From NCBI GenBank assembly GCA_930367215.1, contig OV884059.1:159400511-159464510 (forward strand): a stretch of 64,000 nucleotides of DNA. The letters are read 5' to 3'. Below, in pieces: positions 32,946-45,081 of this stretch. How positions within the stretch are numbered: position 1 is the stretch's first letter; every line of letters begins with the position of its first letter. The position numbers and the translations under genes were made by a program. Source of the DNA: Pollenia angustigena (Eukaryota > Arthropoda > Insecta > Diptera > Polleniidae). The notes beneath the pieces are model-generated. The model worked only from the letters and a program-made list of their open reading frames with translations, searched no databases and had not been told where the DNA came from.

Positions 32946-35900
32946 TTACATATTAATTGCATACTTAGACATGTCAACATCCGCGCCATTCATCAGAAAT
33001 GCGTTAATGTACATTTGCGTTAAAACAAATATAGTGTGATTCTTAAGAAATTTATAGTCTTCTGCACTTAGGGGACACTTTTTAACATCCACAAAACAGT
33101 GGGTAGCGGTTGTTGAAACTGGACTATCAGAGTAAGGAGACGATGCTTCAACAATTTCGCCCTTCCCAGCCTTTATAACATTTTTTAGCGCGTCTATGTT
33201 CCGGCCTGATATACGTAAAATAGCTTTTATGCCAGAAAAAGCTCCATCTCTATTGCCATGAACATCTGGTGCTAATTTTTTGCGCCAACGGTGAGCTGCT
33301 GATGCAATAACTTGTTCATCGGGTGAAAGTTGAGGTAGATTAAGGGCTTTGCAGTTACCCCATTCATAGAGTTCCTCGTCAATAAAAACATCCTTAGCAA
33401 AACATTCCTCAATGTATTTAATACTAAGCACCCATTTACCAGACGAAATGCAACCCAACATTTTCTCACCACGATTAGGTTTTTCACAAATGAAATGGGA
33501 GCATTCTGGGTCAAAATTAATTAAATTTTCGCAAACCTTAAAGTAAAAATGTAATTTTTATTTTTAAAAAACCAACAAATTGCTAGAAATACTAACTTCT
33601 CCTCCTAGTTGCAATATTTTACCAATGACATCGTCTCTGGTATCTTCATCAGAACAGGAAATACTAAATTTAGGAGTTCCTTTATACTGCATTGATGGCT
33701 CTGTCACCTTTGATCGCCTTTGTGCACCAAATTCTGCTGGATCACGCCATCCAACTAAGTCCTGTGTATGTAATTGTTCCGATTCAAAAGGTTGCACGTA
33801 GTGAGCTTCAGTTTCCATCGATTCTACGGGAGATTGTGGATGGTCAATATTTTGGCGATTACGTTTTAAACTCTGCCGTCTCGAGTCGCAGTTACGTAAA
33901 TATTCGGTGATTTGTTTAATTTCCGGTGATGCAGTTGCATTCACTGAAGCTTTGTGGTTTGTAGCGGCCGCGGATGTAGTGGCATTTTCTTGCACACTTG
34001 TCTCTTCAAAACTGATTTTATCAAAATTAATCGTGGATTTGTCCGCCAATGAAGCTCTTTGCGCATAACCAATAGGTGAAGTAGAGTTTGAAATGTTACG
34101 CCTGGACATCGTACCGTCAGGACTTTGAGTACTAGGTACAAAATTATCATATTTACTGCTTTCAATTGTTTGTGAAGTAAATGTATTGCTGCTGACATTG
34201 TTATTCGTGGCGGTGTTATAAACAAAGATTGATCTAGGTACAATTGGCGTACTACGTGTACCTTTATTATTTAAAGGAGTGTTAGTGTTTAAATCTAAAA
34301 CTTTTCTGCTTGACGATCCCACGGAAGATTTCTTGCCTGAAGAAGATACCGATTTTTCTTCATTTTCACCGCTGTATGGTATGCCCATTGCCTTACAAGT
34401 TGCCCTCATTACCCGTCTGCGAATTTCATCTATAGGAGTATCTGGTTTCATTTTTTTCGTTGGTAAACGCCAACGTCTTTCAAACTCATCAGCCATACGC
34501 TTTTCAAATTCAGGTGTAGTACAAAAATCTGGTATACCTTTGGGTGTGGGTAACTTACGATTGATCGGAGTACAGGCCTGTCTGCGTATGCGTTCTAATT
34601 CTGGAGTTTGATTATTTTTCATTTCATTAATAACTTCCCTTAAACACTCACGTTCTTCTTCATTTTCAATTTCATCCATAATAAGTTCCATAAAATCAAA
34701 ATTAAAAGAAGAAGGAGCATAATTATGAGTGGGAGTGTGAGGAGATTCTGAACCTATACTGTTAGTATTTGATATAGATTGTCTTGTGTTTCTGCCAGGA
34801 CCTGCCAATTCGGAAACTCTCTTATTTCGTAATGGTGTAAACTTTTCAGCTAAGTTTGTATCGGCGGCATTTTGTCTTATACTTTCCAAATTTTCTTCAT
34901 TATTTTCAACTGAATGTACATCCATATTAATAGGATTTATTGAAGATATAGTGGTTGCTTTAGGTTCAGTAATACTAGTGTTACGCTCACGTAATGTGGG
35001 TGATATAGGAAAATCATCTGGACTATCACCTACTAAGTACGAAGTGTAGGGAACTTTCTTGCCATCGTTAGCACATTGCACTAAGTATCCAGAGTTTACA
35101 ACAGGATATTGCCATTTAATAGCACCATTATATTTTGAACCTTCAGCAGAAGGACATATTAATAGTGGTGTTTCTTTTTTAACAAATGTTTTATTTACTT
35201 TTGCTCCCAATAATTGAGAAATTGAATCAATGAAATCTCTCTCTAATAGAGAATAAATGGAGATAACAATTGTCATGCCTTTTAAAGGCTGAGAGTCAGC
35301 AGTATGTGGTATATGCTTGTGAAAATATTCAACTGGCACCAATTTATTGGCTTTCATACAACTTTCCTACATCCAACCGAGGAAAACACAGCTAATGTGA
35401 AAATGAATAAAAAAAATATAAAAATGATAACTTACCACATACAATTCAGTTACAATATGCCTAGCTTTAACAGGCAATTGGCCTGGATTAAAAGTTTTTT
35501 CGAACGAAACAATTGCATAATCAACTGGATCTTGAAATGATGATGGGACAACATTACCCTGAGCTGCTTCACATTCACTTATCATTTGTGTATAGAATTC
35601 CTGCGGAAAATGGTCTTTATCAATATACAAGGATGATCCCTGGAAAAAATCTAAATTTTCATAGTCAATAGTAATGCCAGTACCATCTGTTAGATCTGAA
35701 GGATTGGCCTGAACAGGAGCTAGGGGAGGTTGCTGGGATGCAGGTTTGTTTGAAGTTAGTTGTGTTGAACAGGCCATTGGGTGAGCCATAGAGTCATTAT
35801 TGTGTATTGATGTTTGTGGCAAGGGTATAAAAGCTTGAGGTACATTTTCTTGTGAATATTGTGCAATCAAGTTTTGTTCATCTGCTTCCACAGGATGTGC

Positions 35901-38900
35901 GGTAGATGATGCCACAGGTGGCGGAAGGGTAGAATTTCTATCTAAAGTAGTTGCATCTTTCTCAGAATCTTTTGAAAATAATTTCTTTTTTATTGGCTTT
36001 TCCGGTTGTTTAAAACTGTGATTCATTGATCTCAACGTTTTCTTAGATGACGGTGATGGAGCATCGGGTTCACGTGCAGTTGGCAAAGAAACACGATAAA
36101 TAGCTTCACTGGCAGTTTGTTTAAGTTTAATGCTCTCCTGAAGCCAATCCAAACGAACAATATTTACCGCTAAAAGAAAAATATTAATCAAAATATTTTT
36201 AAATAAAGTTGAATAAAAATACCTGTTAACAAATTATTTTTTTTCCAAGACTTAAATTCGTTATCATCCAACTGGCCCACTATTATATGAGTGATTTCCT
36301 CATTGACCACATCATAGCGTGTTGCTCCGCCCACATTAAGAATTCTATTTAATTTTTCTCTTTCTTCAGAACGAAAACCACTTAAATAAATGCAACAACC
36401 ATCTAAAAAGCTTCCAGCTTTTTTTGCCCTTTTTGGACATATTTCTTCGTACACAATTTTATAGTGTGAGCCCGAACCTGCTTTTTTCAAAATATCCTTT
36501 TTTAAATCTTTTGATACCGGAACAGCTGGTGCTACAAAACTTGGAGCACTTTGTGTTTCATTCATAACTGAACATATAGTATCATTAACTGTACTTGCAT
36601 CGCTAGTAAACCTTTTTTGACCAACCGTACTAATACGTGATATATCCGAAAGATGAGTGTTATCAGCTGCTGTAAAATCTGCTATACTTTGATCAGATTT
36701 AGTAGGCGTTGAAACTTTTAATGATTTCACCTGATAAGCTTTTGTAGGTAAAGAAAAACCTTTTTGCACACTATCGAATATCCATTCGGGCAGGAGTATA
36801 TCTTTTTTGTAACGTACTGCAGCAGCATATTTTTCAGAATTTGTTTTATCCTTTTCGGTTATGACAATATCCACCAATTGCGATCGAAAGGCACGATGGT
36901 AGGTACCACCATTTTCGTTAACCAGACGCATTACCTAAAAGAAACAAATTCAAATAAGTAAAATTAAATTTTGCGCTAACAAATAATCAACTATACACAA
37001 ACATATCACTTAAATGTGCTAAAATCGAAAATAACACAATTAACGGACATTTTCACCAAGTTCGGTTAAAACTAACTTTCAATTAAAGTTCCGGTTACCA
37101 ATACGTTTTGACAGCTATAACCGATGGTTAATTATAACCGAACTTGGTGAAAATGGCCGTTAGTCATTCATAAATAACAAAACATTGGAAACTTTATAAA
37201 GAGCAAATTTACAAAAAACCATTCAAATAATAGGTGCGTTTGAGAACTTTTACAGTAAATTGCAGTAAATGAGTAAAATAAAAAATTTGCTCTCACAAAA
37301 AGCTGTCGTACAAAAAAGTCGCGAACGCAACATTTGTAAAAATTCGTAAAATAAAGGTAGCAGCTGATGGCAAATAATTGAAGTGTTGAAAAATGTTTAT
37401 ACTTTTGACTTTTGGAAAATACAAAAAAATTTTTTTATGTAATCTTTTATATTTGTTTGTTTTTCATTTTATTTGATTTTACTAATTTGTGGCGGGTTAA
37501 TTTATTTAAAAGAACATGAATAATTGTTTTGCTATTGATTACTTAAGTACCCAAATACTTCACACTCTTACAACTCTAAAAAATTAACATAACAAAAAAA
37601 ATTTCAAAAGTTAGTATTTAGCCAAATCAATCCTTCACAAACAAGTTAAATTAATTAGTATTTGCCGATGATATTTTTTTATTGTTTAGTAATTCTTGCT
37701 GACATGCCGATTCTAGATGATATACAGGTGTCAACGTTTGACGAGGACACGGCAATGCTGGTAGCAAATGAATCTCAAATCTAGTGCAAAATCAACTAGA
37801 TATCACAAATACGTGGTAAAAAAATGGAAAATTACGGTTAACGCGGACAAATCAGCCCATGTTTTATTTACTTTAAGAAGATGAGACTGCCCACTGTTGA
37901 AGTTAAATAACACACCAATCCCGAACAAAGAAGTATCTTTGAAGTATCTTGGCATGCATCCAGATCAGTGAAGGGCACACACATACTATCACATTTATGC
38001 TTGTGTTGACGAAATAACAACAAAGCAACAGCCGAACGTACATTGTCACAGACACACAAAGAAGTTTATAGTGTACATGTGTCGACGTCGTACAAGCAGC
38101 ATTTTTATTCCTATGCACGCGTACATAGGATTTGCAAATGTGCCCGTCACTGATCTAGATCGTCGATTAACATGGAAACAACACATAAGGTCTAAAAGAC
38201 AACAGTTAAACATCAAAAATAGAACCCTATACATTAGACTGGTCGCATCTTGTATGGGATTTTTTTTTTTTTTTTAATTTAATTGTTTGCGCTGCTTAAA
38301 ATATGAGGTTTGGTGTAAGAAATCATGATCTAATTTTTCAGGTCAATCCGACGGTGCCTAGCCGTGCCGGGTGGGGCCCAAATTTCCCCATATTATAAAA
38401 AAAACATATTTTCTATCAGATCGTTATAGTTATACTAGTTGAAAAGCCTAAAATCAAAAATATGGCTTCGTATGATTGAATTAAATTTTTTTAATATATA
38501 TATATGGAGGGCTCAGAGCTGAAGCGAACCAAGTCAAAAATGAAAATTCGATAATATTTTGAGTTTGAGTAAGTGAACTTCCATTTATTTCTGGAGCCAT
38601 TGACATGGGTTTATTACCGTTACCTTTGGAACGAAAAACTTTTTGATTTAGTCCGTTACAGAACTCGATAGAGTTAAACTTTGCGAAGAATTTCACACCA
38701 GTTTTATTTTATGAATTGGTTCGGTTCAGCTTTGAACCATCCATATGTAAATACATTTAATATTAATATGTATTTAAATTTGTTATATTTATTTATTTAT
38801 TTATTAAGGCCTATGCAATAGGTCTGCTTACCTCTGCAACAATACAAAAAACAACAGGCATTTTATTTGTGTAAAATTTACCCGCCGTTGTCAAAATCTT

Positions 38901-41900
38901 ACTACTACATAGGGAAAACAAAAGTAACAATGTTTTTTATAATACATTCCCATAATGCATATAAAAATTAATATCGAGCACTAGTTAAAATACGTATTAA
39001 AATCATTAATTATTCATTGCTTTTCATTCACACTGATTTCAGTTAATATTCCAGATCGGGGTTTTGATCTAATCACTGAACTTTCATTGGTTCTAAGCAA
39101 TATTTTTAATGACGAGCCATTTACCTAAATGTGAACCCATGCTCGCCAACGACACGCTAATGTTAAAATCATGCATGTTTCACCTAAAAAGAACCAGTGC
39201 ATTATCCGCGGAACCCATGCATTTACTACTTCTTTTGCATGTCTTTTTTTGCTGGGTATGCATGCAAGTACTTATGTATATTAAAAAATTAGGTTTTTGC
39301 TATCGTGTGATTTTTTAAGAGCTATAGGCAAGTTTTAAAAATAAACACATAAAATTCAGAAAAATGAATGAAATCTTTATTTGAATCGATAGTACGGTCC
39401 ATAAAATTTAATGTTTGAAGATTATTCCATCCCCTTAGTCCAATTTTGGCATACTCTTTCCAACTTTTCTTGGCTGTGTTGGGTACCAGGACACTGCATG
39501 GTTGATGGGAATGAGGTGGCGGACGAACTCGCGAGAGGTGGTTCGGGTCTCGACTTAGTGGTGGGGGACAGGGGTGTAAAACCCCCCCTATGCTACTACT
39601 ATGGGGTGATACGGGAGAAATTCCGTGATGACGTTGACCGATCCTGGAGGGGCAGAATGGATAGCCCCACAAAAAATAGTATAAAGGCGTTAAATCGCAC
39701 GATCTAGGCGGCCAATTGACCGGTCCCGAACGTGAAATAAAATGTTCACCGAACTCGCCTCTCATTAAGCGTGCTGTAACCACACGTCATGCAAGTCAAG
39801 CTCTTGCATTTTGGGCAAAAAAAGTTGGATAACATCTCACGGTAGCGCTCACCATTCACAGTTACGTTACGATTTGCATCATCTTTGAAGAAGTACGGTC
39901 CAATGATGCCATCAGCCCATAAGCCGCACCAAACTGTGACTTTTTCTGGATGCATTGGTAGCTCTTGAATGTTTCTTGCTGATCTTCACTCCAAAATCGA
40001 CAATACTGCTTATTAACGTACCCATTGAGCCAAAAATGAGCTTCGTCGCTGAACACAAGAAGCGCGCGATGAACTTTCTTAACAGAGCACGCATTTGGAT
40101 AATAAAATTCAATAATTTGCAAGCCTTGCTCGTTTGTAAGGCGATTTATGGTTAAATTATAGACCAAACTGAAGATGTTGGACAGTGACGAAACGTGCGT
40201 CAGCTGTTTAAACAAGTGTTGCCAAAAAGATAATAGTTAAAAAATCACCCGATACTAGATGCAACCAATCATTACATTTATGAGCAGGTCCTTATGTTTG
40301 TATCTTAAATTAACTTTTTATATAAAGACAATGTCATTAATGTAATACTGAATTGCATCTGATGGGCATATGTATTTATTTTTAAGGCGGTGCTTTTTGA
40401 CAGCATAATTTTTCACAAATGAACCAATTCTCTACATCATGCTCCTTTATTGCGTCATTAATTAATATGCTGCGTATTTGCCATCTACCTGCACATCATC
40501 CTCTTAACCAAATTACACGGCCTTATAACTATTAGGTGTGGCGTGACTGGAAAGCCTTTATTATGAAGAAAATTGCAACCAACAATATTAACTGGAGTAG
40601 GTCCTAATACAAGAATACGGGAATGGTAAAAAAATCCGATTTTTTTCAATCGAAATTACGTATGCGATTTTATACTGAAATCGATTATTGGGCTTTTAAA
40701 ATCGATTTTTTTGTTTTTATCAAAATTTTGGCAATTTTTCTTTTTAATTTTAATTAAATCGATAAATTATGAGCATGCAAAATAAAACTTTTTTTTTTTT
40801 TGCTTACATACGTCTGTAAGTATGCTTATGCAGTTTTCGAAGTCTAAAGTTGCAGTTTTACGTATTTCACACACACTCTTTTTTAATTATTTGAATAACT
40901 TTATTTTTCATTTCATTCATTAACTGAGACACATGGGTCTGCAATCACAACTGTTTCAATTTATCTTGTATGCTTCCAACTTTAATATAAGGGCTCTTAT
41001 TCTTCAGAAATTAAAGTCATCAATGGAAAGTAAACAACAGTCCTAAACATATCGTACCGAACCGAACACTGAAAGTCAGCTTCGTGAAAATCTACATATT
41101 ATAGAAACACAACAGGTGAATTAAGCCATGGCATTCCTGTGGAAATACGGTAATATTCAAACAGTGTATGAGCGATATTTAAATCTAGTTATAAACAGAG
41201 TGAAAAAACAAAAAGTATGTAATTTATCCTATCTAATACGAAATTACAAGGAAATAATATATCTGCATCTTTCTGGCATCAATGACATGCTAACGTCTGC
41301 TTTCTAAAACTAACTTAATAGTAATCTAGCTAAGAAACAGTCGCCTCCGATAAGGAACTATTGTCATAACCCTTTGAAATACTTTCCCTACATTCAGGCT
41401 TACCACAGAAATCAATTCTGATCAAAAGTGATTTCGTTTTATATGAATCAAGATACGAAATCGTGGAAGTGATTTTAATTGGAATTAATTTATGTGTCAG
41501 GCCTGATTGAATGGAAATGAACATGCACTTGTTCCTCTAAAGGCCATCTCAAAACTTACACATTTTCACTTTTTACAGGAAAATTATAAAAAGTAGTTAT
41601 ATCTACCCACTGTAAAAATCTCAGTTCAATTTCTCTAGCTGTTTGCAAAAAAAAAAAAATTCTGGTGTATCCCCCTTTGTGATATAAGATATAAGTTTGC
41701 AAATTAATCTTAAACGATTTTGAAATCGATTTTAAAATCGATTTTGTTGTTCGATTAATCGATTTCAAAATCCGAATTAAAAAAAGTCGATCGATAAATC
41801 GAAAATCGATTTTGGAATCCATTTACCATTCCCTACTTTCAAGTATTATCATTTTGATCAAGTTTTTCATTTATCTCCTTTATAGAATCATCCTGTCGTT

Positions 41901-44413
41901 GTAAAGTTGCTATCCAATCTAATTCATTTATACCGATTATCATCATATCGCACACAGCAACATCGACTTCACAAGCTTCCTCATAAGGATTCCGACTTAA
42001 AGCGTCAGCGTATGTCATCTGAATACCTGGTCTATGAATACATTCGAAATCAAACTCCTGTATTCTGAGCCACCATCTTGCAATTCGAGGAATTATATTT
42101 TGTTTGCTGGCCGTATCCTTAAGTGAATTGCAGTCCCTTAAAACTTTAAAATGTTTTCCCAGTGAATAGAAACGAGATCGTTCCATGCTTTCAACCACAG
42201 AAAGCGTTTCTAATTCTTAACTGAAATATTTGTTCAAGACTACTGGTTTTTCTACTAAACTATGCCACGGGTTGTTTATGGCCCAAGGGACATACCTGTA
42301 TTAAAACACCATCTAAGCCAGTTTGACATGCATCATAATGTAACTCATGATCTTGATCCGGATTATAAATAACTGAAACAGGCTTTTCAGACATTATTCG
42401 TTTTAAAATATTGAATGCGTTTTTCGCCTGATCACCCCATACAAATTCTGTATTATTTTTAATTGATTTTGTGGAAAAGGAATTACTGCATAATTTTTAA
42501 CAAATTTCCTAAAATAGTCAGTCAGTAAGCCCCAAAAATGGTTTTCCTTCTAGAACCGTTTTAGGGCTACGATAAAAAAATGGAATGACAAATTTGTATA
42601 TATCCTTTTCACCTGTTGTGAAGGGTATACAAATGATGATATCTTTAAGACGAAATAACTTTATAACATAATTTTGTTCTATTGTGTCTATGACTGACCA
42701 TTGGCGCCTTTTGGGGTTCACTCTCGAAAATGTGCTTGTTAATACCGTAGTGTACGATATCATTTGATCGTGCTTAACCGCTTATGTGTTTTATTTGTTT
42801 ATTACACAGTGCAGCACTAAATCTTGAACCTGATCTGATAATTAGCTAAAAAATTTGCCAAAGAGAGACAAGCAATATTTCGAATAATTTACGAGATATA
42901 AACTTAAAAAACCTTCGTTAATAATTCAAAACCCAGCTAGGGTATTTCTTCTACCTTCATAAGCTTTCAGATTTTGGGGGTCTCAATTGGTTCAAGATTT
43001 TGAAGTAGAAAAATGTGCTACTGTGTTATAGGTTTGCACATATTCTTATTGTTAAATGTTTTGTTTCCAAATAACACATTTTAATTTTTTTTAAATTTTT
43101 AGAGCATACATATTTGCAATTATTGACCTCATATTACTGCTCCAGAAATGAAACTATTTTATTTGTACGCCTTAGAATCATTCATTGCAAATTTTCCCAT
43201 CAACATATTTTCCAAAGAACTCAAGCTCCAGTATGTTCCACCTGTAACACACACCTCAACACAGCCCATATTCTTGACGAATGTCCTACATACAATTCAT
43301 CCAGAACCCGCATTTTCGGAACGAATACACCAACTGATCTCCTTAGACACACGTGTGATAAAAATATTATATTAATCTACAAATTTGTAACGACAAATGG
43401 TTTACAAAACTTTATTCAAAATGTACATACATACCAACATAGAGTCGTGAGCCTCAGTTGCTAGTACTCCTTATACTTTATTAATTATTATAATTTAATT
43501 ATTAATTTTTCTAAATAAAATAAATATATGCGCATATGTAACACTTTTTAGCTGCTTATTTCTGGTTTTCCCTGTTAATAGCTCTAAACTAGGTGTGTTG
43601 GAGCAAAAAAAAAAAACAAAACTATAAAACTTCTGCAAGATACCACCTATAATGCGATATACTTATGTATGTAAATATCAGTTTGGTGTTGAGGCGTGTT
43701 TATACCTACTATAAATGCAAATAACTTACCTCATTCTTTTTATCATTCTCCAAACCAGTACACGTTATATTTGTACCAAAAAATATAGGTAATTTGTATT
43801 TATCAAATTCAATATCTGTCGCTAAAATATCCTCAGCAGCACAACTTCTTTCCCATACACGCTGAACCCAATCAGTATGCATAACTGGTATACCATTCAA
43901 TGAAGCATGTTCGTATTTTGCCGATTTAATGGTATTCGATATTAAGTGTGTTATAGATCTACTGAAATTCTGGAAATAATGACCACCCATCCACTGTATT
44001 AAAACTTTCAATTTTTCTTTTTCCTGAGGAGTAACTCCAGTTGCCGATATTTGTAAATCTCTCATTGCCGTAGTGTAAACGGGACTGGTACCCAAAGGTA
44101 TCTCCTGATTTTTTAACAAGCAATTGATCAGACATGGTGGACCTATAATAATTGATTTGGTCTGTTGCAATTGTTGAAAAAAATCGCCCTCGAAACGATC
44201 AAATATGAAAACATCTTTTTTTGATAGCCGACCAGAAGCTATCAGCGGAAAACCTTCGCTTGCCTTTATTTGTCGTATGTTTTCCTCCGGAATATGATTT
44301 TGTAAGAAAGTCAGAGCTCTTTTAAAGTCTTTGCATGCCTTGTCTTCATCCGAAGAATTGCCTGCATTATTTGTTGCTACAAAATATGCATTAATTGTCT
44401 CGTCCAGACTCAT
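32946..44413 (-). CDS. mus101: Mus101/TopBP1 homologue, multi-BRCT checkpoint and replication protein
   Basis: Five coding exons: 44413-43730, 36934-36223, 36169-35436, 35366-33573 and 33536-32946. All have GT-AG junctions and the frame holds throughout (1504 aa; Drosophila Mus101 is about 1400). Exon 2 opens VMRLVNENGGTY, completing a BRCT begun in exon 1 (PIFFGTNITCTGL). BRCT repeats are visible near residues 118-205, 205-290, 403-485 (GCCIYLSGF...GGATRYD), 740-815 (GMTIVISIYSLLERDFI), 1275-1360 (KFSISCSDEDT...ECSHFICEKP) and a weaker C-terminal one. The linker holds the RKLPTPKGIPDF...TPEFE segment. The family binds phosphoproteins, helps load replication factors and activates ATR. The first ATG follows the pattern of the family. 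Intron 1 is 6.8 kb of transposon debris; the others are 36-69 bp. Confidence 0.93.
37041..37162. mobile_element. Foldback MITE in mus101 intron 1
   Basis: CATTTTCACCAAGTTCGGTTA and its complement are separated by about 70 bp; the outer bases are TAACGG/CCGTTA, consistent with a TA target. A short mariner-type MITE is the simplest reading. Confidence 0.7.
37660..38230 (+). pseudogene. Jockey-like LINE reverse transcriptase fragment
   Basis: In shifting frames: MPILDDIQVSTFDEDTAMLV (the catalytic FADD has become F-D-E-D), ITVNADKSAHVLFT, and KYLGMH before and LDRRLTWKQHIRSKR after a MITE at 37966. These are the RT palm and thumb motifs of jockey-clade elements. Multiple stops; sense to the host intron's opposite strand. 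Confidence 0.8.
37966..38152. mobile_element. hAT-type MITE, TSD ATCyAGAT
   Basis: Ends CAGTGAAGGGCACA and the complement of CAGTGACGGGCACA. The flanks are ATCCAGAT (37958-37965) and ATCTAGAT (38153-38160), 7 of 8 identical. It splits the LINE RT between YLGMH and LDRRL. Confidence 0.82.
38502..38747. mobile_element. Inverted-repeat MITE in intron 1
   Basis: The left end ATATGGAGGGCTCAGAGCTG continues to GCGAACCAA. The right end is TTGGTTCGGTTCAGCTTTGA then ACCATCCATAT. The ends are about 30 bp with few mismatches. No duplication resolved beyond TA/AT-rich flanks. Confidence 0.7.
38775..38890 (-). mobile_element. LINE 3' tail fragment
   Basis: (TTTA)n followed by TTAAGGCCTATGCAATAGGTC is the inverted form of the tail at 12940-13012 (TAGGCCTTATAGGC before an (AAAT)n tail). 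Only the UTR end is present. Confidence 0.55.
39303..40252 (-). mobile_element. Mariner/Tc1-type transposon relic, TSD TA
   Basis: Ends TCGTGTGATTTTTTAAG and CTATTAGTTAAAAAATCACC-side GGTGATTTTTTAA are inverted repeats next to TA on both sides. The minus-strand transposase fragments include a helix-turn-helix start (LTNEQGLQIIEFYY), VFSDEAHFWLNGYVNKQ with the first catalytic Asp, VTVWCGLWADGIIGPYFF and WPPRSCDLTPLYYFLWG with the last Asp. The second Asp region (usually QDGA) is deleted, and a LINE fragment interrupts the C-terminus, so it is dead. Confidence 0.87.
39411..39707 (+). pseudogene. LINE RNase H fragment inside the mariner, antisense
   Basis: LCWVPGHCMVDGNEVADELAR is the C-terminal RNase H signature found in R1/I/jockey-type non-LTR elements (H...GN..AD..A). 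The open frame runs 98 codons in the opposite direction to the mariner transposase. It has no RT part next to it, so it is a short captured or 5'-truncated piece. Confidence 0.75.
40253..40618. other. Intron sequence without recognised feature
   Basis: Between the mariner and the next element I see no coding frame or repeat ends. Confidence 0.3.
40619..41833. mobile_element. GGGAATGGTAAA element, 1215 bp, TSD TAC
   Basis: Ends GGGAATGGTAAA and TTTACCATTCCC are perfect, flanked by TAC (40616-40618, 41834-41836). Both subterminal regions are packed with AATCGATTTT/AAAATCGATT repeats. Non-coding. Superfamily open; a 3-bp duplication hints at PIF/Harbinger. Confidence 0.82.
41839..42530 (-). pseudogene. 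Gypsy pol fragment: RT thumb and RNase H
   Basis: TDYFRKFVKNYAVIPFP, then KPVSVIYNPDQDHELHYDA and QTGLDGVLIQ, and RIARWWLRIQEFDFECIHRPG with YADALSRNP. This is the order from the gypsy RT end through RNase H. It differs clearly from the element at 12149 and comes from another family. Stops near 42218-42260 and truncation on both sides. Confidence 0.83.
42531..42785 (-). repeat. Dispersed repeat related to 59100-59420
   Basis: On the minus strand it reads GGTTAAGCACGATCAAATGA...ACACTACGGTATTAACAAGC, ACATTTTCGAGAGTGAACCC. The copy at 59400 reads GGTCAAGCCCGACCATATGA...ACACCACAGTATTTAAATAC, ACATTTTCGAGACTGCACCC. Shared order over roughly 100 bp with many substitutions marks an old dispersed family. 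Confidence 0.65.
43114..43530 (+). pseudogene. LINE ORF2 C-terminal zinc-finger fragment
   Basis: RLRIIHCKFSHQHIFQRTQAPVCSTC...THLNTAHILDECPTY is the C-terminal C-X2-C-X8-H-X4-C (CCHC) region found after the RT of jockey/I-type LINEs. The frame ends at a stop at 43462-43464, followed by an AT-rich tail. It is antisense to mus101. Confidence 0.75.
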
Positions 44414-44691
44414 TTGGAAAGTGAGGAATTATAAGGCTCTAATGCGTATTATACTTTCAAAGTATTTTATTATTGCTTATAAAAAATTTTGCAATAGTTT
44501 TTTACGATATCTCCGATATTTTTTTCTTTGCTAACTAATATCACAGAAAAAATTAACAATTTGTGGCTAATATCGCGCCCGAGATACCTTGATTGCGCCA
44601 AATTGAATTTCTCAACTATAATAACCAGCGTTGCCGTTGTGACACTAAAGTGTCACTTTTGACTCTTTTTCATGTAATATTGCAAGTATAT
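44414..44691. other. mus101 upstream region
   Basis: The presumed 5' UTR and promoter of mus101 lie here, but I see no clear TATA box or initiator. The next gene on the other side (delta-COP) reads away from it, 4.45 kb to the right. Confidence 0.3.
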
Positions 44692-44918
44692 GGGCCCAAG
44701 GCGAATTTATAACAGGTAAGTGCAACTCTACAACTACAAAACAAGGCGAATTAACTCCATGTATTTTGTTTTTGCAATTTTCTGACTTGTTGTCAAATTT
44801 CAGTATAGAAACAAAACAATATTTTGACGTTTCACCATTTTTTTAATTCGCCGTGGATACAGCTGATGAACGGCTGACGAGTTGAGCTTACCTGGAGTTA
44901 ATTCGCCTTGTATGGGCC
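44692..44918. mobile_element. GGCGAATT-family MITE, copy 1
   Basis: GGCCCAAGGCGAATTTATAA at the left and the complement of GGCCCATACAAGGCGAATTA at the right, with inner AGGTAAGTGCAACTC against GGTAAGCTCAACTCG. Related copies occur at 44919-44990 (left end only) and 48266-48574. Confidence 0.75.
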
Positions 44919-44990
44919 GCTTAAGGCGCCCCATTGAAGGCGAATTTAAAAAGGTAAGTGCAACTCTACAACTACAAAAAGCCATATGTA
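44919..44990. repeat. GGCGAATT-family MITE, partial copy
   Basis: GAAGGCGAATTTAAAAAGGT followed by AAGTGCAACTCTACAACTAC repeats the left end of the neighbouring copy directly beside its right end. It is a solo end or the trace of a tandem event. Confidence 0.6.
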
Positions 44991-45081
44991 CAGCGTTGCC
45001 ACTTTATGGGTAATTACCCGAATTTGGTTTAATTTTTACTGTCGTGGGTAGAGCGTGGGTATTTTCTCTTACAGTGCAGCC

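Noticed and set aside
33580..35049. Plus-strand open frames inside mus101 exon 4
   Set aside because: They are antisense shadows of a conserved, intact exon and have no features of their own.
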